DNA of 64,000 nt from positions 234,246 through 298,245 of the forward strand of contig CAMYJU010000007.1 in the NCBI GenBank assembly GCA_947258795.1, read 5' to 3'. Position numbers and translations under genes: made by a program. The stretch comes from an uncultured Gammaproteobacteria bacterium (GTDB lineage: Bacteria; Pseudomonadota; Gammaproteobacteria; DRJJ01). The notes below the pieces were generated by a model. It worked only from the letters and a program-made list of their open reading frames with translations. It was not told the origin of the DNA and did no database searches. Position 1 is the first letter of the stretch, and each line of letters begins with the position of its first letter. Below, in pieces: positions 1 through 9,049 of this stretch.

Positions 1-93
1 GACCAGAAAGAGATATTCAAGATGTGGATGACCGGTCCGATGAAGCCCATTAGCAAGTATGGCGGATTACCAAAACCGACCGGTTGTGTATAA
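1..93 (+). CDS. C-terminal end of an unidentified protein (partial)
   Basis: An open frame enters from the left edge and ends at TAA 91-93, giving the last 30 residues of a protein. The tail has four Met, one Trp and a Gly/Pro-rich end (GGLPKPTGCV). I do not recognise the family from so short a piece. That it is a real gene end is supported by the strong hairpin terminator about 70 bases downstream on the same strand. Confidence 0.45.
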   Translation, partial: DQKEIFKMWMTGPMKPISKYGGLPKPTGCV

Positions 94-165
94 CGCCCTG
101 GGCTAGCTTCAGGTCATACTGACTGATCCGAAGCAGACTCCATACCTCAAGGCGCCGCCATAGTG

Positions 166-201
166 AGCGGAAGGTTCCATCAGGGCCTTCCGCTTTTTTT
201 T
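166..201 (+). terminator. Rho-independent terminator
   Basis: A perfect 9-bp stem (AGCGGAAGG, 166-174, pairing with CCTTCCGCT, 186-194) with an 11-base loop runs straight into eight T residues at 194-201. It follows the gene that enters from the left edge. Confidence 0.9.
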
Positions 202-411
202 ATCCTGACAGGCAAAATTATCTTTTAATCACGATATCGATTCGACTGTAATTCCTGCCCAAATATTATGGAAATGGTTTTGTGTGCAGACCGGTGTCTT
301 GATGTGAACTAACGATCAGTGTTCAAATTTGAGTTGGTTGCGTCTTGTGACTTGCACGGCATGGTGGCGCCTGTGTACTATGCATTTGATCAAAATCACA
401 AAGGAGCAAAC
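202..411. other. Non-coding gap before the zinc-ribbon gene
   Basis: This stretch between the terminator and the strong ribosome binding site at 400-405 is AT-richer than its surroundings. An in-frame GTG at 319 could extend the downstream gene leftwards by 31 residues, but no Shine-Dalgarno sequence precedes it. I see no other gene and no clear consensus promoter. Confidence 0.4.
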
Positions 412-612
412 GTGGCCCAACCAATATGTCCCGAATGTTCAGCCAGCGGTATCGAGCATATCGTTTCCAAAGACAGTGTTGAACATTCACGTCGCCGAGA
501 AGCCTGGTTTTATGTTGTTTTTTGTTCAGAATGCGGTCACGTATACGGGGTATTCAGCAAGCATGTGTTTACCCAGGGTAAGCCGGTCCAGTTTGTTATG
601 CCTGGCAAATGA
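412..612 (+). CDS. Small zinc-ribbon protein, function unknown
   Basis: A 66-residue protein with two CxxC knuckles, CPEC near the N-terminus and CSEC about 37 residues later, the spacing expected of a zinc ribbon. The rest is mixed charge with no signal peptide or membrane segment, so it is probably a cytoplasmic metal-binding protein. I chose the GTG at 412 because an AAGGAG sequence lies six bases upstream and the protein then starts just before the first Cys pair. The in-frame GTG at 319 would give 97 residues but has no ribosome binding site. It lies 52 bases upstream of the kinase-like gene and could share its transcript. Confidence 0.55.
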   Translation: MAQPICPECSASGIEHIVSKDSVEHSRRREAWFYVVFCSECGHVYGVFSKHVFTQGKPVQFVMPGK

Positions 613-664
613 ACGGATCAACATCAGATAGAGTCCATTATCCATAACCCGGTTGGTTGGGGAC

Positions 665-2590
665 ATGAAGCAGGATCACTCGCTCTCTTTTCGATACAAG
701 CTGATTACCGGTTTTATGGTAGTCATACTGGTTCTGGCTGCCAGTATGGCGATTACCCTGTTTCGCATGTTCAAGGTAACCCATCTCGGTATCGATGCGA
801 TCGAGAACCGTTACCCGATGGCTATGCTTGCCCTGGGTGCTGTATACAAGATAAACGAGTCACAGGCAGCGTTACATAGCTACATCCTTACCGGGGATGA
901 GGACTATTTCAAATCCTATAATAAAAACCTTGATGATCTGGCGTTTGAGATAGACCGGATAAGTGCTTATGAATCCAGGCATGGGCTGGAAAAGGAGGAC
1001 CAGGGAAACAGTCATGAGTCCATGCTGAAGCTACTGAAACAACTGGACGTGGCCGGACAGCGTATAAAGTTTCTGCAGCAAAATCCCCGCGACAATTACC
1101 CGTTGCTGACCGAAGCGGAGGAAAGCCTCAACCCGCTGGCATTACAGTACCTGGGTTATCTGAACGAATACATCGACGAGATACGTGAAGGTGAACTCAG
1201 CGACAGAAAATCCAGCATCCAGAATCTGCTGACTGATATACGCCATAACTGGGCACAGATGCTGGCCGCTCTCCGTATTGCACTGGCCGCCCATAATCTG
1301 AACAATCTGGTTGATGTCGATACCTATCTTGATGTCAGTCATCAGCAACTCAAGGAATTGCTGGTGCTGAAGCCTGATCTGGGTCTGGACGGGGCCAGCA
1401 CCCTATTGGGTATACATGAGCGTTACACCAGGGCACTGATCGAATTCAAGCATCACTATGAGCAGGCCGACTGGCGCGAAGACCTCAAGTTGATGAAGAA
1501 TACAGTGCTGCCTGACATGCACAAGCTGGAGGCACTGTTGTCACAGGTTTCGGTACGACAGACCACCATCTCCAAGGAAGTTGGTGTGCTGTTAACGGAT
1601 ACCCTTGAAAATATACGAACTGGCGCTGTCATAATTTTCATCCTTGGGCTGGTGATAGCGATACTGGTGGCAACCCTGCTGATCCAGTCACTGGTAAAAC
1701 CGCTGTATGAACTGATACGCGCGTCCAATGATGTGGCAAACGGCAACCTGAGCGCGCGGGTTACTCCCCATGCTCATGACGAGTTTGGTGAGCTTGCGGT
1801 TCGTTTCAATGATATGGTTACACGACTGCGTTCGGAAATGAACCAGAAGGATGTCGCGGTATCCGAGTTGACCTACAAGGTAAACCAGGCAGAACAGGCC
1901 AGTATAGAAAAATCGGAATTCCTGGCGCGCCTGAGTTATGAATTTCGTATCCCGTTGACTACCATGATCGGTTTTGCCGAAGTTATTCTGTCTGATGCCA
2001 GGGAGAGCGGTAACAAGGCGCAGGAAAAAATCACATCCAGCATCATAGAGTCGGGTGAAGCCCTGTTGCACCTGGTCGACGAGGTGGTTGTTCTGGCTGA
2101 TATGGAATCAGGCAATGTCGAACTTGAGTCAGCCAATGTCAGGGTGAATGATATACTCAAGATGACCCAGGATGTGCTCAGAGCCAAACTGGAAGCCAGT
2201 AATTTCAAGTTACTGATAAACGAAAACGAAGAAGGCAGGTCGAAACTGTATATTGATCAGCCCAGGCTGACGCATGCTTTCTACAATATTGCCAATTATC
2301 TGATACGCTCCATGCCAAGACCGCATGATCTGGTACTGGACTGTGAACGCCGCTCCGAGACCCGGCTCAGGTTCAATTTCAGCTGTGAAGAATCCATGAC
2401 CTCTGAAGAAGAGATCACCACGATCTTTCACATCAGTCACTATCGTGCAAACAACAGTCTTAGCACCAGTCAGGAGAGTATGGACCTGGTTATTTCACGC
2501 AAGATCATTGACCTGATGGAAGGGCGTATCGGTGCTACCGTGCAGCAGAAGGGCGGACTGACCATATGGGTCGAGTTTGAATCAATTTGA
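665..2590 (+). CDS. Membrane histidine-kinase-like protein with degenerate catalytic sites
   Basis: A 641-residue inner-membrane protein. Order: a transmembrane helix at about residues 13-33, a long helical periplasmic region (about 35-315), a second helix (about 320-345), a HAMP segment, a short coiled coil, then regions matching HisKA and HATPase. The H-box reads SYEFRIPL where active kinases have SHELRTPL, so the phospho-acceptor His is Tyr (about residue 425, codon 1937-1939). The ATPase part lacks the DxGxG motif, and the GTGLGL box is replaced by QESMDL, although the following ISRKIIDLMEGRIG is clearly homologous to kinases. It is therefore likely a signal-sensing pseudokinase or scaffold. 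ATG 665 was preferred over TTG 653. It ends tail-to-tail with the next gene, overlapping by 9 bases. Confidence 0.75.
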   Translation: MKQDHSLSFRYKLITGFMVVILVLAASMAITLFRMFKVTHLGIDAIENRYPMAMLALGAVYKINESQAALHSYILTGDEDYFKSYNKNLDDLAFEIDRISAYESRHGLEKEDQGNSHESMLKLLKQLDVAGQRIKFLQQNPRDNYPLLTEAEESLNPLALQYLGYLNEYIDEIREGELSDRKSSIQNLLTDIRHNWAQMLAALRIALAAHNLNNLVDVDTYLDVSHQQLKELLVLKPDLGLDGASTLLGIHERYTRALIEFKHHYEQADWREDLKLMKNTVLPDMHKLEALLSQVSVRQTTISKEVGVLLTDTLENIRTGAVIIFILGLVIAILVATLLIQSLVKPLYELIRASNDVANGNLSARVTPHAHDEFGELAVRFNDMVTRLRSEMNQKDVAVSELTYKVNQAEQASIEKSEFLARLSYEFRIPLTTMIGFAEVILSDARESGNKAQEKITSSIIESGEALLHLVDEVVVLADMESGNVELESANVRVNDILKMTQDVLRAKLEASNFKLLINENEEGRSKLYIDQPRLTHAFYNIANYLIRSMPRPHDLVLDCERRSETRLRFNFSCEESMTSEEEITTIFHISHYRANNSLSTSQESMDLVISRKIIDLMEGRIGATVQQKGGLTIWVEFESI

Positions 2591-4519
2591 GTTGTCCTCC
2601 GGCACGGTTATAGCCGGCATACGTTTCCCGAGTTGTGTATAGGGCAGTTCCAGACGGTTTTCATATATCAGTGTGTAGGCAAGGATGTTTTTCAGATAGC
2701 CTCGTGTTTCCCGATATGGAACGGTTTCAATCCAGATGTCGGCATCCATTGGATTTTGCGAAGGCAGCCAGCGCATGACGGCACGTTTGCCCGCATTGTA
2801 GGAGGCCATTGCCAGCAGGGGGTGCTCCAGCTCATCGATCAGGTCATTAAGGTAAGCCAGACCCAGACGGATATTCTGTCTGGCATCAAACAGTTTTTGG
2901 GTGGCGATTGGTTTCCCGTCCAGATTTTTCGCCACCCGGTTCGCGGTGCCGGGTAACAGTTGCATCAGCCCCCTGGCGTTTCGGGGCGACTGTGCGGACA
3001 GATTGAAGCTGCTTTCCTGTCTGATTACCGCATAGGTCCATGCGGGATCCACCTTGCCCTGGCCACTTGCAGTGTATATGAGGTTTTTGTATGGCAATGG
3101 AAAGCGGATATCCAGGTCATCGCGATATTGGGCCTGTGCAAGTGTCAGGATTGCCCGGTCATGCCACAGCCATTCATCGGCAATCCAGGCTGCATGTCTT
3201 AAAGTGTCCTCATCCATTTTCCGGGTCAGGAAATGCCACTCACGCCGTGCATCCAGTAATTGCTTATGATAAAAAAGCTCACGTGCACGGGTAATGCCGG
3301 CCAAGGTCCGGAGTTCGCTCAACAGGTTCTGGTCAGGCTTGAGCGGCTTATGTTCCATGCTATAGGGGAGCTGCAGTCGTTCAGCAGAGAGAAAACCCTC
3401 ATAGCTGCGCTGGCGAGCGAGCTTTCTGAAAATAATCTGCGCCTTGTCGTCCTGGCCGGTGCTGGCCAGGGCGCGTGCCAGCCAGTACTGCCAGCGGGAG
3501 GATTGCTGCTCTCGATGTGGCAGCAGGTTGACCAGTTCTTCTATGTTGTGCCAGTTACGCTGATGTAGTGCCACACGTAGTCGCCAGACGACCACATGTT
3601 TGTTCTGCATGGTATCAGGCAGACTTTCGAGCCATTGTGCGGCATCCGGATCATAACGATAGGACAGGGCCAGGGCCAGCTTTTTCCTGAGTTCAAGTAG
3701 TTCGGGTGCGGAGACTTCATCCTGCAGGCTTATGGCATCCCAGTTTTCCTTTGCGTAGTCAGGTTGTGTCCGGATCAGGCGAGACAGGGCGGATAGCCTG
3801 ATCTTGTGGCGATACGGGTTGTGGGTGCCGAGTGCGTTCCCGTCCAGGGAGCGACGGGGTTGTTTGTATAGTTTGATCCATGTCTTGAGCCAGGCATGTT
3901 CATGTGATGGTAGGAAACGGCGTAAGTAGGAAGCCAGGCTGGTGTTACCGCGTTGCATCGCCAGGTCGATGCGTTTCCAGACCAGTTCAGGGGTCAGGCG
4001 GTTCTGTTTATATATCTGCTCGATGACCGGATCACAGGCTGATGGTAATGAGCTTCCCGATAGCCAGATCCTCTGAAACTGTTTGATATTGATTTCATTG
4101 TCAACGATCAGGCGTGCGTTCAGGGTATGGCAACGCAATGTGGTGTTGTTGCGTAATGGTTGCTCTGACAGAAAGTCATGCCAGCGTTTTTGCCTGGCCA
4201 GTTGCTGCAGCCAGTTATTCTGCAATCGCCAGGCCAGCGGGGAATCCGGAAAGGCCATCATGAACGCCCTGATCTCGGAAGCCTTGGCGGAATCAAGCCG
4301 GGCATTGATATCCTCGTAGCGCAGGTACGGGTATAGCGGGTACTCATGCAGCCGGGCCAGTAACGACCAGAATCTCAAGCGGACGCCCTGTTTCAGGGCC
4401 TGCCTGGCATTCTTGTACAGGCTGCGCTGGTTTTCGAGGCGGGAATCAGCATTTGTCGCCATCGTCGACTGTGGCAACAGCAGTATGAGTATTGCCAATA
4501 ATAAGAAAATCCGTTTCAT
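2582..4519 (-). CDS. slt: Soluble lytic murein transglycosylase (Slt70-like)
   Basis: A 645-residue periplasmic enzyme that cleaves peptidoglycan between MurNAc and GlcNAc to leave 1,6-anhydro ends. It has a signal peptide (MKRIFLLL..., hydrophobic to about residue 20), a long alpha-helical superhelix typical of Slt70, and a C-terminal goose-lysozyme-like SLT domain. Visible motifs are AVIRQESSFN with the catalytic Glu, ARGLMQLLPGTA, LGLAYLNDL and ASYNAG. Length matches E. coli Slt (about 645). I placed the start at ATG 4519 because the signal peptide begins there; an upstream ATG at 4582 adds 21 polar residues. It is convergent with the kinase-like gene and divergent from the NERD gene. Confidence 0.9.
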   Translation of the reverse strand: MKRIFLLLAILILLLPQSTMATNADSRLENQRSLYKNARQALKQGVRLRFWSLLARLHEYPLYPYLRYEDINARLDSAKASEIRAFMMAFPDSPLAWRLQNNWLQQLARQKRWHDFLSEQPLRNNTTLRCHTLNARLIVDNEINIKQFQRIWLSGSSLPSACDPVIEQIYKQNRLTPELVWKRIDLAMQRGNTSLASYLRRFLPSHEHAWLKTWIKLYKQPRRSLDGNALGTHNPYRHKIRLSALSRLIRTQPDYAKENWDAISLQDEVSAPELLELRKKLALALSYRYDPDAAQWLESLPDTMQNKHVVVWRLRVALHQRNWHNIEELVNLLPHREQQSSRWQYWLARALASTGQDDKAQIIFRKLARQRSYEGFLSAERLQLPYSMEHKPLKPDQNLLSELRTLAGITRARELFYHKQLLDARREWHFLTRKMDEDTLRHAAWIADEWLWHDRAILTLAQAQYRDDLDIRFPLPYKNLIYTASGQGKVDPAWTYAVIRQESSFNLSAQSPRNARGLMQLLPGTANRVAKNLDGKPIATQKLFDARQNIRLGLAYLNDLIDELEHPLLAMASYNAGKRAVMRWLPSQNPMDADIWIETVPYRETRGYLKNILAYTLIYENRLELPYTQLGKRMPAITVPEDNSN

Positions 4520-4618
4520 AGAGGCATTGTGTTCAATCAGATTTGCTGTGTCCACCTTTCCATGGGTATTATGCCTATTCATGAGGTGTTATAAATGGAG
4601 GCGGAGTGTGGTGGTAAC

Positions 4619-5209
4619 ATGGATGCCATGATTCCTGAACTTGACTGGCATCAACTTGACTGGCACCTGGTTGCATATGGCCTGGTGGTATTGCTGTTGC
4701 TGTTATTGATAACCAGGTTTCTAAGCAGACGACGTCGGCCACTGGCCCAGATATCCCGCATTGTACGCAAGTTCAGTGTGGAAATTCGTGGTCCTGTGAT
4801 CGTTCCCGGAATTGATGGTCAGCAGTATAGTGTCGATTATGTGGTGATGACGCCGTGCGCTATCTGGGTGCTGGATGTGCTCGACTATGAGGGTATGATA
4901 TTCGGTGGCAGCCAGACCGATGAGTGGACCCAGGTTATCGGACGCAAGAGTTTTCGTTTCACCAACCCCTTGTACGTGATGCGTGATAAGCGTATCCAGG
5001 TGCAAACGATGACGGACCTGGAAGAGATCAAGTCGGCAGTCGTATTCAGCCGGGCCAGTAACTTCCCGAAAGACCGTCCCGGAGGGATAGTCCAGCAGGA
5101 AAACCTGGCGCAACTGCTTGCCTGTCCAGGGCAGGAACGAAAGAAGCAGCAGAATGCTCACCTGCAACGGGCATGGGACCAGATTGTTACCGAGCTGAGT
5201 ATCGGCTGA
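4619..5209 (+). CDS. Membrane-anchored NERD-domain protein, likely not a nuclease
   Basis: A 196-residue protein with one N-terminal transmembrane helix (about residues 16-34) followed by basic residues, then a NERD (nuclease-related) domain. The core pattern is recognisable: VDYVVMTPCAIWVLDV, YEGMIFGG, W and FTNPL. The usual E-x-K of the fold's active site (as in IEVKNY) reads LDVLDY here, so the lysine is gone. A structural or binding role is more likely than DNA cleavage. ATG 4619 is taken as start because GGTGG lies just upstream; ATG 4595 would add eight residues. The downstream DUF2835 and thioredoxin genes are close enough to be co-transcribed. Confidence 0.6.
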   Translation: MDAMIPELDWHQLDWHLVAYGLVVLLLLLLITRFLSRRRRPLAQISRIVRKFSVEIRGPVIVPGIDGQQYSVDYVVMTPCAIWVLDVLDYEGMIFGGSQTDEWTQVIGRKSFRFTNPLYVMRDKRIQVQTMTDLEEIKSAVVFSRASNFPKDRPGGIVQQENLAQLLACPGQERKKQQNAHLQRAWDQIVTELSIG

Positions 5210-5235
5210 CCCGGGCGTCTGGATGTCATGCGCTC

Positions 5236-5454
5236 ATGCCGGACTCGAGATTTCATTTACACCTGAACAAGGATCAATATCGGCAATACTATCGTGGTGA
5301 GATTACCCAGGTTCAGGTAGTCGACGACCAGCACCGGACTATCCGCTTCCCGGCTGCGATGTTACGTGAACATGTCGGTCATGATGGTGTTCATGGCGAG
5401 TTCATTCTGGAGTATGATCAGAATAATCGCTTCATCTCGTTAAAACGGGTATGA
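5236..5454 (+). CDS. DUF2835 family protein
   Basis: A 72-residue cytoplasmic protein fitting the DUF2835 pattern of short gammaproteobacterial proteins: FHLHLNKDQYRQYYRG near the start, IRFPAAMLREHV in the middle and GVHGEFILEYDQNNRFISLKRV at the end. The function is unknown. ATG 5236 gives the usual family length of about 70 residues; the frame is open further upstream but overlaps the NERD gene. Its stop overlaps the start of the next gene in an ATGA, suggesting translational coupling. Confidence 0.7.
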   Translation: MPDSRFHLHLNKDQYRQYYRGEITQVQVVDDQHRTIRFPAAMLREHVGHDGVHGEFILEYDQNNRFISLKRV

Positions 5455-6482
5455 CTATGTTTGTCAGATCAGTAGCATTACTGGCGTTGTTGTGGCTGGC
5501 ATGTGTGCCGGCGCTTTCCCATGCATCTGCAATCGATATCACGGCGCCGGATTTTGATGACCGGCCTTTGGCTGATACGATCGATATTCCGGACTGGTTC
5601 CTGCTTAGTTTTCTGGACATAAAGGAAGACCTGGGGGAAATCAATAAAGCCGGTAAAAAAGGTCTGATCGTTTACTTTGGTCAGAAGCGATGCCCTTACT
5701 GCAAGGCCTTTCTGGATAACAACTTCAGCAAACGTGATGTAGTTGACTACACCAGGAAGCATTTCGAGGTCATTGCGATTGATGTGCGTGGTACCAGGCT
5801 GGTCACCGAGCTGGATGGTACCGTGATACCGGAAAATGAATTCTCGGTGAAGCAGGAGGCCAATTTCACTCCCTCACTACTGTTTTACGATCTGGCAGGA
5901 AACGAGATCCTGAAGCTGGTTGGTTACCAGTCGCCCTACCGCTTTCGGGCGGCGCTGGAGTTTGTCGCCGATGCCCATTACCGGAAGGAAAATTTTCGTG
6001 AGTACCTGGCACGCGGAGCAGGGGCGCCGAGCGAGGGGCAGGCGGCCCTGAATGACGCCCCGTTCCTGGCGAAACCACCCTTCGTATTGGATCGCAGTCG
6101 CTTCCCCGGGCAACGTCCGTTACTGGTGTTGTTTGAGCAAAAGAGCTGCCATTCCTGTGATGTCCTGCATGCCGGGCCATTTTCCCGGCGGGAAACCCGG
6201 AGCCAGCTGCGTGCCCTGGATGTCGTTCAGCTGGACATGTGGTCGGACACGCCAGTGGTGACACCGACCGGCAAGAAAACCACAGCCAGGGCCTGGGCCG
6301 ACCGCATGCGACTGAACTATGCTCCGACCCTGGTTTTTTACAGTGAACGTGGCAAGGAAATTATTCGTGTCGATTCGGTCATCCATTTCTACCGCCTGCG
6401 CGGTGTATTGGACTATGTCCTTACCCGCGGCTATGAGCATTTCCCGGGCTTCCAGGAGTGGCGCAGGCGCCTGAACCGCTGA
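5451..6482 (+). CDS. Secreted protein with two thioredoxin-like domains (SoxW-like)
   Basis: A 343-residue protein with an N-terminal signal peptide (about residues 1-26, ending near SHASA) and two thioredoxin folds in tandem. The first has a CPYC site in IVYFGQKRCPYCKAF (about residue 84) and a cis-Pro in NFTPSLLFYD. The second repeats this with CHSC in VLFEQKSCHSC (about residue 232) and YAPTLVFYSERG. Each half resembles the SoxW/thioredoxin-related periplasmic reductases associated with sulfur oxidation and cytochrome maturation. It probably exchanges disulfides with a periplasmic partner; no Sox genes lie in the window, so the substrate is unknown. It overlaps the upstream gene by four bases. 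Confidence 0.7.
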   Translation: MTMFVRSVALLALLWLACVPALSHASAIDITAPDFDDRPLADTIDIPDWFLLSFLDIKEDLGEINKAGKKGLIVYFGQKRCPYCKAFLDNNFSKRDVVDYTRKHFEVIAIDVRGTRLVTELDGTVIPENEFSVKQEANFTPSLLFYDLAGNEILKLVGYQSPYRFRAALEFVADAHYRKENFREYLARGAGAPSEGQAALNDAPFLAKPPFVLDRSRFPGQRPLLVLFEQKSCHSCDVLHAGPFSRRETRSQLRALDVVQLDMWSDTPVVTPTGKKTTARAWADRMRLNYAPTLVFYSERGKEIIRVDSVIHFYRLRGVLDYVLTRGYEHFPGFQEWRRRLNR

Positions 6483-6611
6483 GTCCCGGTATGGATTCCG
6501 GTGACTATCCGCCCCTGCTCTCGTTTCCGGAGTATACGTCCCGGGAAAATTGCCAATAGCGGCAATTAGTTCTATCTTTATGAAATGTAAGGGTCATTTA
6601 AGCTTGATACC

Positions 6612-8843
6612 ATGGTAAGCACAACCCAGCAACATGAGGCCTATGACCAGGAATTCTCCCTGGATGAGTGGATACGCCGCTGTGCATCGCAATACAGCGG
6701 CGATGAACTGGCGTTGATCCGTCGTGCCGGCGAACTGGTGCTGGAGGCACACAAGCACCAGCGACGCGCATCCGGTGAACCCTATGTTCATCACGTTTTT
6801 GCAGTGGCGGAAATCGTCAGCAAGCTGAATATGGATCATGAAACGGTTTGCGCAGCCATCCTGCATGATGTGGTAGAGGACACCGAGGTCGAGCTGGAGC
6901 AGGTCAAGACAGAGTTTGGGCCGGTGATTGCCAGCATGGTTGATGGTGTGACCAAGATGTCGCTGATTCATTCGTCGACGGATGAGAATGGTGACCGTGA
7001 GACCGGCAGGCGTGACAAGGAATGGGCCAACGCGGAAAACCTACGCAAACTGTTGCTCGCCATGGTGGATGATGTCAGGGTCGTACTGATCAAGCTCGCA
7101 GACCGGCTGCACAATATGCGTACCCTGAACTACCTGTCTGAAGCAACCCGGAAGCGTATCGCGACCGAGACCATCGAGATATTTGCGCCGCTGGCCAACC
7201 GTATGGGTATCTGGCAGATCAAGTGGGAGCTGGAGGATCTGTCTTTACGCTACCTGGAACCGGCCAATTATAAACGTATTGCACATATGCTCGATGAGCG
7301 CCGGGTTGACCGCGAACGCTATATCGCCAATGCGGTCGAACGCCTGAAATTGGCCCTCGCGTCAGAAGGGATCGAGGCCAGTATTGCCGGAAGACCCAAG
7401 CATATCTATAGCATCTGGAAAAAGATGATACGCAAGGGCATCGATTTCCATGAGATTTTTGATGTGCGTGCGATTCGCGTGATTGTGAATAACCTGGCCG
7501 AGTGTTACGGGGCACTGGGTGTGGTGCACAGCCTGTGGAAACATATCCCGCGCGAGTTTGATGACTATATCGCGACCCCAAAAGGGAATATGTACCAGTC
7601 ACTGCACACGGCGGTCATCGGCCCTGACGGCAAGACCCTGGAGGTGCAGATCCGTACCGCCAAGATGGATGAACATGCCGAGCTGGGTGTGGCGGCGCAC
7701 TGGCGTTACAAGGAAGGCGGCGGCCATCACGACGAGGCCTTCGAGCAGAAAATTACCTGGCTCAGGCAATTGCTGGAATGGAAAGAGGAAGAACCCAGTG
7801 CGGGCGATTTCATCGACCGTTTCAAGGCGGAGGCCTTTGAAGACAGGGTCTATGTGCTGACACCGCGTGGCAATGTGATCGACCTGCCGAGTGGCGCAAC
7901 CCCGCTGGATTTTGCCTATTACATCCATACCGATATCGGCCATCGCTGCCGTGGCGCCAAGGTGGATGGCAAAATCGTGCCGTTGACCTACCAGCTTCAG
8001 AATGGTGAGCAGGTCGAGGTGCTGACCACACGTAATGGCACACCCAGTCGTGACTGGCTGAATCCGAACCTGGGTTATCTGCGTACTTCACGTGCGCGTG
8101 CCAAGGCCCGTAGCTGGTTCAGGCATCAGGATCTGGACCAGAATATCGCCGATGGCCAGGCATTACTGATTCGCGAACTGGGTCGCCTGGGTCTCGGATT
8201 GGCTAAGCCCGAACAGCTGGTTTCGCGCTTCCATTGCCAGACGGTTGATGAATTGCTGGCGCAGATTGGCCGGGGTGAAATTACCACGGGCAAACTGGCC
8301 AATGCGGCTCATGAATTACTGCGGCCGCATCATGAAGACGCAAAGATCCTGCGCGAGGTCAAGGAGCCGACTGACAGGGAAGAGGTGCAGGGTGATATCA
8401 GCATCCAGGGGGTCGGTAACCTGCTGACCCGCATCGCACGTTGTTGCAAGCCGGCACCCAATGATGCGATCGTCGGATTTATCACGCTGGGCAGGGGGGT
8501 TACCATACACCGTTCGGATTGCCCGAATATCCTGCGCTTGCCAACAGACAAACTGGCGCGCCTGATCGAGGTGGCCTGGAATACCGCACCACGTACGACC
8601 TATCCGGTTGACATACAGGTACTGGCCTATGACCGTCAGGGCCTGTTGCGTGATATTACCCAGGTCCTGACCAATGCGAAGGTGAACGTACTGGCTGTCA
8701 ACACCATGACTGATGTCAAGGACCATATGGCGCGTATGAGCCTGACCGTTGAAGTGATCGATACCGGTCAGCTCAGTGATATGCTTGAACGCATCAGGCA
8801 GTTGAGTAATGTGGTCGAGGCCAACCGCAAGGATCAGAGCTGA
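6612..8843 (+). CDS. relA: RelA/SpoT family (p)ppGpp synthetase/hydrolase
   Basis: A 743-residue stringent-response enzyme. Order: HD hydrolase domain (about 30-200), synthetase domain (about 230-380), TGS (about 405-465), helical and Cys-containing region (TRIARCCKP, about 610), and ACT (about 665-735). The hydrolase site looks intact: H85-D86, E89-D90 and KLADRLHNMRTL. The synthetase carries EFDD (residues 315-318), the form found in monofunctional RelA, instead of the RxKD of SpoT and bifunctional Rel. Overall similarity and length are closer to RelA (744 in E. coli) than SpoT (702). The enzyme may therefore both make and degrade (p)ppGpp. The symbol is given by similarity and could be rel. 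Confidence 0.85.
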   Translation: MVSTTQQHEAYDQEFSLDEWIRRCASQYSGDELALIRRAGELVLEAHKHQRRASGEPYVHHVFAVAEIVSKLNMDHETVCAAILHDVVEDTEVELEQVKTEFGPVIASMVDGVTKMSLIHSSTDENGDRETGRRDKEWANAENLRKLLLAMVDDVRVVLIKLADRLHNMRTLNYLSEATRKRIATETIEIFAPLANRMGIWQIKWELEDLSLRYLEPANYKRIAHMLDERRVDRERYIANAVERLKLALASEGIEASIAGRPKHIYSIWKKMIRKGIDFHEIFDVRAIRVIVNNLAECYGALGVVHSLWKHIPREFDDYIATPKGNMYQSLHTAVIGPDGKTLEVQIRTAKMDEHAELGVAAHWRYKEGGGHHDEAFEQKITWLRQLLEWKEEEPSAGDFIDRFKAEAFEDRVYVLTPRGNVIDLPSGATPLDFAYYIHTDIGHRCRGAKVDGKIVPLTYQLQNGEQVEVLTTRNGTPSRDWLNPNLGYLRTSRARAKARSWFRHQDLDQNIADGQALLIRELGRLGLGLAKPEQLVSRFHCQTVDELLAQIGRGEITTGKLANAAHELLRPHHEDAKILREVKEPTDREEVQGDISIQGVGNLLTRIARCCKPAPNDAIVGFITLGRGVTIHRSDCPNILRLPTDKLARLIEVAWNTAPRTTYPVDIQVLAYDRQGLLRDITQVLTNAKVNVLAVNTMTDVKDHMARMSLTVEVIDTGQLSDMLERIRQLSNVVEANRKDQS

Positions 8844-8872
8844 ACTGGCCGCCTGGGCTCTTCCTGGTGATC

Positions 8873-8949
8873 TGGCGTCCCCGACAGGAGTCGAACCTGT
8901 AACCTACGCCTTAGGAGGGCGTCGCGCTATCCAGTTGTGCCACGGGGAC
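8873..8949 (-). tRNA. tRNA-Arg (anticodon CCT)
   Basis: Read on the minus strand this folds into a full cloverleaf. The 7-bp acceptor stem is GTCCCCG (8949-8943) with CGGGGAC (8883-8877), followed by G discriminator and an encoded CCA (8875-8873). The anticodon stem ACGCC/GGCGT encloses the loop CTCCTAA, giving anticodon CCT for AGG codons. The T-arm contains GGTTCGACTCC. It is convergent with the Rel gene. Confidence 0.95.
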
Positions 8950-9049
8950 GTGAGCCGGCAGTATAACAAAGATTCCCGGGAACTGTTACGCACCCTGGTA
9001 CGTTCCCCGGCTGCTCGCGAGTGTGCAAACGCTGCTATACAATGGCCTT

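Noticed and set aside
319..411. N-terminal extension of the zinc-ribbon protein from GTG 319
   Set aside because: No ribosome binding site precedes it, whereas AAGGAG stands six bases before GTG 412.
8873..8949. tRNA-Arg as an integration site for a mobile element
   Set aside because: No integrase gene and no repeated copy of the tRNA 3' end was seen nearby.
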